This document shows positions 27,508-37,013 of a stretch of DNA of 64,000 nt, one piece after another (the stretch's first letter is position 1; each line of letters starts with the position of its first letter). A program made the position numbers and the translations under genes. The notes beneath the pieces were generated by a model. That model searched no databases and was not told the DNA's origin. It saw nothing but the letters and a program-made list of their open reading frames with translations. Origin of the DNA: Leptasterias polaris. Lineage: Eukaryota > Echinodermata > Asteroidea > Forcipulatida > Asteriidae. The DNA lies in NCBI GenBank assembly GCA_037783415.1, contig JAZGTN010000026.1, positions 3,493,001 to 3,557,000 of the forward strand. Reading direction: 5' to 3'.

Positions 27508-28499
27508 CAACTCATGCATGTTTGCTTTCTAGACACATTGAAACTGTGAAGCTATCAAATGTACAATTTACTGGTTAACTGTACACAATAGTGTCTAGAC
27601 TCCGAAGTTTAATTTAGTACGTACATTGTGTCAGACAATAAACCATTGCAAGCAGCCATGCGATAAGTCGAGACACTTTGTCAAGGTAACTGTGAAGCTA
27701 TCAAATCGTCATCCACCGATTTCACGAACTGACACACACGTAGACAGTAAAAAGTAATAATTGTAGAAAACGGCATTTAATGTTGAAGGCTTTTATAAAA
27801 TCCCGCTTTCCTTCAAAACGTCACTAGTTTTCTAACAGTGGAGACTTGTTGCTTTGAACTTCATATATATGGTACTTATGACTGCTTTTCGTCCTAAATT
27901 AATAAGCAATAAAGTAAAACGTTTTGTGTTAGTACGTGAAATCAAAAATTGATGCAACATGTTTTCGAGCTTGAAACATGAGTACCGTAGCTCACAGTAT
28001 TCCAAGATGGGATGGGAAACAACTTCTGACTCGATCAAGCATATTCTGTAGATTTCAAAATTAAACTTATTTTGTTTGACACTTGAAAAATAGACGATTG
28101 ATAGAGGGTGCTCTATTACAGGTGGTGACTTCATAATTCCTTACATTATAACATAAGAGAACACATAAAGTAGCATACCGCGCCACACAGTCTTATGGAG
28201 GTGTTTTTTTTACCACACGGGCCATAAAACAAGAATTGTGGTGAGCGAAATGTATTGACTTTACGTTGGGCACTGGTGACGTCATGATGACGTCGCACAA
28301 CGTTTAGCCTAACAAACACATCTACAGTATCCCACAAGTACACAATCGAAAACAGTTGATCGGACTTAAACCGTTCGAGATATGGTGGTCTCAAGATTTG
28401 CTAATTATATTCATGTCATTATGTATTATACAATAAACCATTGCAAGCAGTTCTGCAACAAGGTATGGATTTTTACCATGTGCAAGTCCTCGCACAACT

Positions 28500-28900
28500 T
28501 AATGGAATAAGCTACAGAAAGGCGAGTGGCCCCGATAATATTTCGGCTAGATTTATACGACAGTTTTCATATGAGCTATCTAAACCATTGACTCATAATA
28601 TGAGTCGTTGATTATATTATAATCAACGCCTCGTTCGCACAGCTCATCGTCCCAGCACAATGGAAGGGAGCAATTGTCGTCCCTGTGCCCAAAACTTCAC
28701 CCGCCAACATAGACAATTTGCGACCAATTGCCCTCACAGATCACTTTGCCAAAGTGACTGAACATTTCATTGCTGAGCAAAAACAATGGCGTCGATTAAA
28801 CCCAACCTCGACCCCGCCCAGTTTGGAAACATCAAGAACGTTTCCACCACGCACTTGCACCCATGTTCCCAACCATCGCGTGCAAAGACTGAATCTTTTA
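28500..28900 (+). pseudogene. LINE reverse transcriptase fragment, decayed
   Basis: Translation gives pieces of a non-LTR retrotransposon reverse transcriptase. They read ASGPDNIS, then FIRQFSYELSKPL, then VPVPKTSPANIDNLRPIALT. The GPDNI and WK..VVP.PK...RPI blocks are typical of CR1/Jockey/L2-like enzymes. The frame is broken by a palindromic insertion at about 28597-28618 and by later frameshifts. A second copy lies at 32100-32470. It is far too short and damaged to be active. Confidence 0.7.
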
Positions 28901-29875
28901 ACAACAAAAATCATAATAACTTTGGTCTTGTTGTATTCATTGTCACAGTAGGTTGCTTTTTTTCTCTTGCGTTTTCTCCAAGCATGACAAAGCAAAACGT
29001 TTGTCTAAATTTTCAAGTTACAACTCTATAGAGTTCTCAATGGTGTAAACAACTACGCACCATTGGACTATTCTTGACTGGCCTTGCACTTTGAAAAGAG
29101 ACGCATGGTGATCGCAAATCAGCTCACGTTTCAGTGATCGAATGTCAAAGGGAACTTTTATAACCAGTGTTCCGCGACCAGAACGTGGGTGTAAAGAACT
29201 CAGAGAGTAGGGATTGGCAGACCGTCCATGACCAAACTAAGCAAGCCTTTGAAAAGAAAATCCAATGTAATAGAAACTGAACCATTTGGGGTTTTATAGA
29301 GGGAAGATTAAAGTGCATGTTATGACTAAGATCAGGGGCGGCGCCAGGGTATTGTGACGAGATTGGGTGGACCGAGACAAGTCTAATGTGCCATTCTTCG
29401 AGAAGCACAAGGTTAAGAGAAACGGGTATTCTTGACACAAGTCTATACCAAACCCACTGAAACCTATAACCAATACCTACACAAGACATCATCACAACCC
29501 CCGCATGCATTCAAAACATTCATCTATGGAGAAACACTCCGATATGCTCGAAACACAAACAATAAAGATCGATGATTTCTTGATCAAATCAAAACATTTC
29601 CATGCATGTGGGCCTAATACCACAGACATTCTGCAGGTGAACCAATAACCAATGGAAATAAAATAACAATGGGGGAGGAGGAATCCCATCTGTAACAGTC
29701 TTCCCCCCTTGCAGGAAAGTATTTATTTATTTATTTTATTTTTTAACTTTCAAAATTTTATTTTTAATTTGATAAATTATCAAGCCCCCAAAATTACTGT
29801 ATTATAACTACAAACTTGGTAAGAAAATACTTATCTAAATTCACTTAGAGTGGAATTTGAAAATAATCGTTTTAA

Positions 29876-30117
29876 ATGCGTCGTGATAAGGCATCAGCAA
29901 TCATGTTATCTTTGCCCTTAACATTAACTACTTCAATGTCAAACTCGTGGAGACTTAAACTCCATCTGAGTAATCTCTGATTTTGGTTTTTCATCTTTTG
30001 GATGAAAACCAGTGGATTGTGGTCAGTATACACAGTGATGGTTTGGGCAGGGGCCCTTAAATACACGAGAGGCTCAAAATGCTTCAAAATAAACCAAACT
30101 AGGCTTAACGTGTTTGT
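29876..30117 (-). pseudogene. Ty3/Gypsy RNase H fragment
   Basis: The minus strand encodes a piece of the RNase H domain of a Gypsy LTR-retrotransposon polyprotein. The readable motif is TITVYTDHNPLVFIQKM, followed by the QRLLRW and GKDNMIADALSRR blocks. These are hallmark blocks of Ty3/Gypsy RNase H. At the upstream end the coding match starts right beside an inverted Helitron-like CTAG terminus (about 30095-30130), which has cut into the Gypsy sequence. No LTR, integrase or protease was identified. Confidence 0.8.
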
Positions 30118-30924
30118 GACAACAAACACTAGGTATTCGGGTATCGCTGGGGTCAGTGCTGTGTCAATGTGTGAGCTATTTCATTAAGTTGAACTTTGGT
30201 GTTATTACTGTTTTGAGGTGCGTAACAAACTACACACTGAGTATGATGCACCATACAGGTAGAAATAGTTATTAACTCGTTAAAAATATTTTATTAGTTA
30301 AAATTCACGAGAGGCTTAAACTTGCCGTCTTCACGACGTGCCTTTATCTTGCATAATTATTTAAAACAAGTATCTTTTCTTTCAATATTATAAATTTAAC
30401 AAACCGTTCTGTATGAAGACTAATGTCTAAAAATCAAGCAAGCTATTTAAAAAAATGCAACCAATAGCTCATACTATGCTCGACTTATTTTAACGACATC
30501 ATCGTCTAACATACAATTAAAGAAGATTTACACTTTACTTTCCTTGAAATTTCAAAAGCTATCAACAATGTTTTCAGCGATTCAATGATATAGCTAACGC
30601 ATTAAAACAGCACTGAGCCCAGCGGGAACCCGAACACCTAGAGTTTGTTTTACAAACTCTAAATCTCTAGTGAATTTTTGAGTTTGTTCCATCTCAAAAA
30701 TACACACAAATCGTTGTCCGCAGACTTTAACATCCTTCCCAAGCTCGTACTGTCATGCAACTTGGCAACAGTGTTACACCTGATAAATAGATGAAACAGA
30801 AGTTTTGACAACATAATGACGTCATCCAATGATTTATCGGGTAATTTAATGATATTTATTTTTTAATCAAAATTTGAGTTTTTGGTTTAACAACCAGAAC
30901 TCACAAACTAAGAACGATAAATTC

Positions 30925-31066
30925 TGAAGACGAGCAGAGTATACTGTTCGAAACGTCGAGACCAAACCGGCTCTTTTCAGAGCCAACACTCCTCCCAAAA
31001 GAGATTATACACATGGTTGTACCCGCAAGTTCACTACTATTTACATTTATAGTTATAGTTACTTCT
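30925..31066 (+). mobile_element. Short retroposon insert with hammerhead-like core
   Basis: A 142-bp insert is flanked by a 12-bp direct repeat, aacgataaattc, at 30913-30924 and 31067-31078. The insert is absent from the same site in the other C unit. Its start, counting the preceding C, reads CTGAAGA, then arms cgagcag/ctgttcg around an AGTATA loop, then GAAACGTC. CTGANGA, a stem and GAAA is the conserved core order of a hammerhead ribozyme. Hammerhead motifs are known in Penelope-like elements. The third stem could not be drawn convincingly, so catalytic activity is unproven. Confidence 0.5.
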
Positions 31067-32099
31067 AACGATAAATTCGTTGTTATTTCTTGAAAACCAC
31101 TGCAAGCAGTCATGCGACAATTCATGCATGTTTACTTTCGAGACACATTTGTCAAGGTAACTGTGAAGCTATCAAATGTACATGTACAATGTATTGGTAA
31201 AATGTACACAATAAGTGTCTAGACTCCGAAGTTTAATTTAGTACGTGCATTGTGTCAGACAATAAACCATTGCAAGCAGCCATGCGATAAGTCGAGACAC
31301 TTTGTCAAGGTAACTGTGAAGCTATCAAATCGTCATCCACCGATTTCACGAACTGACACACACACGTAGACAGTAAAAAGTAATAATTGTAGAAAACGGC
31401 TTTTATAAAATCCCGCTTTCTTTCAAAACGTCACTAGTTTTCTAACATTGGAGACTTGTTGCTTTGAACTTCATATATATAGTGCTTATGACTGCTTTTC
31501 GTCCTAAATTAATAAGCAATAAAGTAAAACGTTTTGTGTTAGTAGGCCTACGTAAAATCAAAAACTGATGCAACATGTTTTCGAGCTTGAAACATGAGTA
31601 CCGTAGCTCACAGTATTCCGAGATGGGATGGGAAACAACTTCTGACTCGATCAAGCATATTCTGTAGATTTCAAAATTAAACTTATTTTGTTTGACACTC
31701 TTGAAAAATAGACGATTGATTACATTATAACATAAGAGAACACATAAAGTAGCATACCGCGCCACACATAAAGTAGCATACCGCGCCACACAGTCTTATG
31801 GAAGTGTTTTTTTTTACCACACAGGCCATAAAACAAGAATTGTGGTGAGCGAAATGTATTGACTTTACGTTGGGCACTGGTGACGTCATGATGACGTCGC
31901 ACAACGTTTAGCCTAACAAACACATCTACAGTATCCCACAAGTACACAATCGAAAACAGTTGATCGGACTTAAACTGTTCGAGATATGGGGGTCTCAAGA
32001 TTTGCTAATTATATTCATGTCATTATGTATTATACAATAAACCATTGCAAGCAGTTCTGCAACAAGGTATGGATTTTTACCATGTGCAAGTCCTCGCAC

Positions 32100-32480
32100 A
32101 ACTTAATGGAATACAGAAAGGCGAGTGGCCCCGATAATATTTCGTTTAGATTTATACGACAGTTTTCATATGAGCTATCTAAACCCTTGACTCATATAAT
32201 CAACGCCTCGTTCGCACAGCTCATCGTCCCAGCACAATGGAAGACGGCAATTGTCGTCCCTGTGCCCAAAACTTCACCCGCCAACATAGACAATTTGCGA
32301 CCAATTGCCCTCACAGATCACTTTGCCAAAGTGACTGAACATTTCATTGCTCAGCAAAAACACTGGCGTCGATTAAACCCAACCTCGACCCCGCCCAGTT
32401 CGGAAACGCATCAAGAACGTTTCCACCACGCACTTGCACCCATGTTCTCAACCATCGCGTGCAAAGCCTGAATCTTTTAA
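32100..32480 (+). pseudogene. LINE reverse transcriptase fragment, second copy
   Basis: It is the counterpart of the fragment at 28500-28900, but its frame stays open for longer. It contains KASGPDNISFRFIRQF, then a stretch ending in PAQWKTAIVVPVPKTS, then DNLRPIALTDHFAKVTEHF. The match fades after about 32400 through frameshifts. It encodes only a central part of a CR1/Jockey-like reverse transcriptase, and no endonuclease domain or the YxDD block is present. Confidence 0.72.
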
Positions 32481-32851
32481 CAAAAAAAGTCATAATAACT
32501 TTGGTCTTGTTGTATTCATTGTCACAGTTGGTTGCTTTTTTCTCTTGCGTTTTCTCCAAGCATGACAAAGCAAAACGTTTGTCTAAATTTTCAAGTTACA
32601 ACTCTATAGAGTTCTCAATGGTGTAAACAACTACGCACCATTGGACTATTCTTGACTGACCTTGCACTTTGAAAAGAGACGCATGGTGATCGTAAATCAG
32701 CTCTCGTTTCAGTGATCGAATGTCAAAGGGAACTTTTATAACCAGTGTTCCGCGACCAGAACGTGGGTGTAAAGAACTCAGAGAGTAGGGATTGACAGAC
32801 CATCCATGACCAAACTAAGCTGGCCTTTGAAAAGAAAATCCAATGTAATAG

Positions 32852-33878
32852 GGGTCGTTCACACGCCGTACTAAAGTTGGTCTAAAGTAGGTCTAACTCA
32901 ACTTAGACCGGTTCGGGTTCAACTCTGTTGCGTCTGAACGCAAAAAAAGTTAGACCGGATCAGGTCTAAACCCCAAAACTTAGACCGTCCAGCGGGGCGG
33001 TCTAAGTCTAAACCGGTTCGGGTTTATCTTTTAACACGGCGTGTGGACAGAATGACATCCGGTTTTAAGTCCTCCACGGTGACTGTTGACCTGAAAGACG
33101 TCTTACGTACGCCTCAACGAACACGTGTCGAAATGAGAGAAAGCGTGGTCTTTCGTTCGGGTTATTTCCATCTTGCTCACCTGTAATTTAGGTTCGTTTT
33201 CACAAAAATCTCTCTGAATACGATCGTGTATAAATTTGTAATAACGCTACATTTTCAGCCATGTCAGTTGGTTCCTGCTTGAAAATCAACACGTCAATAA
33301 ACGTAGTGATCGGACGGTAAATTGGAGTAGCCTATCCAGAATTTTACAGATCACAAAAAATGCGTCAAACTCCAGACATCAATATACCAACACGTCACAT
33401 GCACGTCTAAATTCTCCCAGATTGCCAATCCCCCTATTAAAACATTTAGCTCATAACGAATTTTCCTATTGGCCAATAATATCCATGTCCTACACATCAA
33501 CCAATAGGAAAATTCGTTATTTTCGGGACGATCGGATGATCGTCCGATCGGACGATCGGATGGCATCAGGACATTGGAAAAAACGCAATCTAAAAATGCG
33601 AGGTATTTAACACTGTTTAAAAAAATAAAACTGATTGCAAAATGTGAATGTTTCCAGCGCTGGCAGTATAGACAGGGCCATGCGTGTGATTTTGTGAATA
33701 AACCGGATGTTGTTGTGTTGGGTCACAGTGCTGTTTGACCTCTTAAAACCGAAGATAAACCGTATCGGGTTTAACTTCGAGCTGTCTGAACGCAAGGTAG
33801 TTTTATTTTTACGACCGCCCCCCACTGCTCGTAAAGTTAAACCGGTTCGGGTCTAACTTTAGTACGCTGTCTGAACAG
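32852..33878. mobile_element. Non-autonomous DNA transposon with terminal inverted repeats
   Basis: The empty site is visible in the sister C unit (about 29269-29280), so the insert can be delimited to about 1,027 bp. Its ends are imperfect inverted repeats sharing CGTACTAAAGTT near each tip. Subterminal copies of a CCGGTTCGGGT-type motif occur at both ends in opposing directions. Inside are a perfect 20-bp palindrome at 33538-33557 and an 18-bp inverted repeat at 33455-33472/33501-33518. No transposase frame was seen. The superfamily is uncertain because no clear target duplication longer than two bases was seen. Confidence 0.65.
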
Positions 33879-34455
33879 AAACTGAACCATTATTTTGGGG
33901 TTTTATAGAGGGAAGATTTAAGTGCATGTTATGACTAAGATCAGGGGCGGCGCCAAGGTATTGTGACGAGATTGGGTGGACCGAGACAAGTATAATGTGC
34001 CCTTCTTCGAGAAGCACAAGGTTAAGAGAAACGGGTATTCTTGACACAAAAGTCTATACCAAACCCACTGAAACCTATAACCAATACCTACACAAGACAT
34101 CATCACAACCCCCGCATGCATTCAAAACATTCATCTATAATGGAGAAACACTCAGATATGCTCGAAACACAAACAATAAAGATCGATGATTTCTTGATCA
34201 AATCAAAACATTTCCATGCATGTGGGCCTAATACCACAGACATTCTGCAGGTGAACCAATAACCAATGGAAATAAAACAAGAATGGGGAAGGAGGAATCA
34301 CATCTGTAACAGTCTTCCCCCTTGGAGGAAAGTATTTTTTATTTTTTATTTTTTGTTTAAACTTTAAAAAATTTATTTTTAATTTGATAAATTATCAAGC
34401 CCCCAAAATTACTGTATTATAACTACACACTTGGTAAGAAAATACTTATCTAAAT

Positions 34456-34700
34456 TCACTTAGAGTGGAATTTGAAAATAATCGTTTTAAATGCGTCGTG
34501 ATAAGGCATCAGCACAGTGATGTTATCTTTGCATTTAACATTAACTACTTCAATGTCAAACTCGTGGAGACTTAAACTCCATCTGAGTAATCTCTGATTT
34601 TGGTTTTTCATCTTTTGGATGAAAACCAGTGGATTGTGGTCAGTATACACAGTGATGGTTTGGGCAGGGGCCTTTAAATACACTTCAAAATACTTCAAAA
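34456..34700 (-). pseudogene. Ty3/Gypsy RNase H fragment, second copy
   Basis: It repeats the Gypsy RNase H piece at 29876-30117 in the duplicated C unit. YTDHNPLVFIQKMKNQNQ and the LLRWSLSLHEFDIEVVN block are readable. The KGKDN block is altered and the end carries a small insertion, so the frame is lost before the DALSR block. An inverted Helitron-like terminus follows at about 34722-34760. Confidence 0.75.
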
Positions 34701-34848
34701 TAAACCAAACTAGACTTAACGTGTTTGTGACAACAAACAGGTGTTCGGGTATCGCTGGGGTCAGTGCTGTGTCAATTCGTGAGCTATTTCATTAAGTTGA
34801 ACTTTGGTGTTATTACTGTTTTGAGGTGCGTAACAAACTACACACTGA

Positions 34849-35540
34849 GCAGGGGCGGATCCAGGATTTTCCAAACGGGGGGGCGTGAAAATTTACCAAG
34901 CAGCAAATGGTGAATGCAATTTGTGGCGCTAGCTACGAGCGCATAATGCAAACCCCTAACGGCATGGGCTGGTTCCGGGGCCCGCAATGCTACGAAACAG
35001 GATTTTAGATGCTCTGTGGTACGATCTCATGCAATATCCGACCACATAAACAAATTTTGTTTTTGCAAGATCATTATTAAAACATTGTTTTCGAGTTGGG
35101 AGTCATCGATTTGAATCGGCCATCCTGAGTTATAATATCAAAATGCAGGCTACAACTTATACTTATTCAGGGGGGAAAACTGTTGGCGAGTAAAACGATA
35201 GTGCAATGTTTAATATAACCAAATAAGGTCTCTTTGTCATTTAGTTTTCACATGCTTGAGGATTAGAATGTGACACAAAATAACAAGCTGTGCTTGTCTT
35301 CAGTGACAGCGCGATCGAGCAACAATAACATTAATGTATACGACAAGGTGAGGGTAGGCCTACTAGAGGCCTAGTCCCCTCCCCCAGCCCTACATCGTTG
35401 TACAATCTGCACAATTGATAATGACTAGTTTGAAAGAAACACAACGGATATTTACCCTCTTTCTTGAATACGAAAAAAATCTGTGATTTTCTAAACAGAG
35501 TGAGACACCATGATTATACGATGCTATGATTATACGACGC
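34849..35540. mobile_element. Insertion flanked by repeated array segments
   Basis: About 690 bp separates two copies of the same roughly 100-bp array segment (cgctggggtcagtgctgtg... to ...ctacacactgag). The left edge reads CAGGGGCGGATCCAGGATTT, like the terminal repeat of many hAT-type elements, but no matching right-hand inverted repeat was found. The interior contains no recognisable gene. It is read as a truncated DNA transposon plus local duplication. Confidence 0.4.
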
Positions 35541-36054
35541 TGGGGTCAGTGCTGTGTCAATGCGTGAGCTATTTCATTAAGTTGAACTTTGGTGTTATTA
35601 CTGTTTTGAGGTGCGTAAAAACTACACACTGAGTATGATGCACCATACAGGTAGAAATAGTTATTAACTCGTTAAAAATATAGTTAAAATTCACAAGAGG
35701 CTTAAACTTGCCGTCTTCATGACTTGCCTTTATCTTGCATAATTATTTAAAACAAGTCTTTTCTTTCAATATTATAAATTTAATAAACCGTTCTGTATGA
35801 AGACTAATGTCTAAAAATCAAGCAAGCTATTTTTAAAAATGCAACCAATAGCACATACTATGCTCGACTTATTTTAACGACATCATCGTCTAACACACAA
35901 TTAAAGAAGATTTACACTTTACTTTCCTTGAAATTTCAAAAGCTATCAACAATGTTTTCAGCGATTCAATGATATAGCTAACGCATTAAAACGGCACTGA
36001 GCCCAGCGAGAACCCGAACACCTAGAGTTTGTTTTACAAACTCTAAATCTCTAG

Positions 36055-37013
36055 TAGTTGATTGATTCTCTTTTAACCGTTTCGTGACGAGATTTAGCTC
36101 ACAGTTTTCAGCGTTTGTCCCTCAAACAATATGGGGTTCGTGTTTAATGTAATATGATAACAACTGTATGTTTCACGACAAGCTACCATGTTCTTAAAGC
36201 TCAATGACGATTCACGTTGTCCGTGAACAGTTTGCGAAAAGACAAATTCCTGTCGATCTAAAAAAAAAAAGGGAATAGGGCCTTTAGATTAAAAACACAT
36301 CAGATGGCCACACAAAGATTGGTTTACAATCCCACAATATGTAAATAATCCAAAGCAATGTTTCATATTGTATCGAAATTCATCTTTAATACTGGCCTAT
36401 AACTCCAAAAAGGGAATGGCGATCTATAGCTTTCGAGGGAGGCGGTTAGATACCAAAACAGCGATGCCATTGAAGCTCCTCAGTCCTTGTAAAATCTGAC
36501 ACACCAAAATATCCCCAAACCATGCTCCTGTACCTGAGCACTGTGACCTTGACATTTGAACCGTTAGGTTTTAAAAAAAATTCAAGCTGCCTTGTCCCAA
36601 GGGTAACTCTCCATCCGTGTTTCGTGACAAAATAACATCGAAGGTAAAATTATAATGCAGAGTACATTCAAAGATCAATAACTCACCAATTTGACCTTGG
36701 CATTTTACCCATGTCCAAATGTCACTTCTAACTGGACTTCCAACTGGGGAACAATTGAGCTAAATCTCACCACCGTGACCTTGAACCAACTTTGACCTTT
36801 CACCCCAAACAATCTCAACTTTCCATGTCACCTATAGCACTACGATCCTGAAATTAAAGTGCCTAGCCGGACGCACGTCCTAAGTTGGACGTCCGCAGGC
36901 GATGACAATTACGCCCTTCAGCCTATGGGACCGAGGGTAAAAACAGAACGAAATTGAGTTACGAGAGCACATGGCAGAGAATTCACGGTATTTGATTTGT
37001 TTTCCCCTTTCAG
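36055..37013. other. Gene-free sequence between array and transporter exons
   Basis: Non-repetitive sequence starts directly after the last CTAG. I looked here on the plus strand for exons equivalent to the first four of the downstream transporter and found none. A pyrimidine-rich tract and CAG at about 37001-37013 form the acceptor of the first visible exon. Nothing else could be assigned. Confidence 0.5.

Larger units (their letters stand above)
27142..30670 (+). mobile_element. Composite Helitron-like unit C, first copy (3.5 kb)
   Basis: The unit starts TGAATTTTTGAG and ends at the usual terminus (hairpin 30639-30661, CTAG 30667-30670). Inside it carries an inverted fragment of a B-unit 3' end (about 27411-27507), a decayed LINE reverse transcriptase piece (28500-28900) and a Gypsy RNase H piece on the minus strand (29876-30117). 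An inverted Helitron-like terminus then abuts the Gypsy piece at about 30113-30240. It is a tandem copy of the next unit, which has gained further insertions. Confidence 0.58.
30671..36054 (+). mobile_element. Composite Helitron-like unit C, second copy (5.4 kb); array end
   Basis: It has the same head and tail as the preceding C unit but is about 1.86 kb longer. The extra length is explained by three insertions absent from the first copy: a short retroposon (30925-31066 plus target duplication), a terminal-inverted-repeat element (32852-33878) and a duplication/insertion at about 34849-35636. It ends at the hairpin (36023-36045) and CTAG (36051-36054). Non-repetitive sequence then begins, so this is the right edge of the array. 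Confidence 0.58.

Noticed and set aside
1..36054. CRISPR-like or centromeric satellite reading of the regular array.
   Set aside because: Units are kilobases long, vary in type, contain transposon fragments and end at a defined transposon-like terminus; there are no short spaced repeats.
36690..36900. Repeated 'gaccttg' words upstream of the first visible transporter exon.
   Set aside because: Spacing is irregular and no longer unit or regulatory module could be defined.
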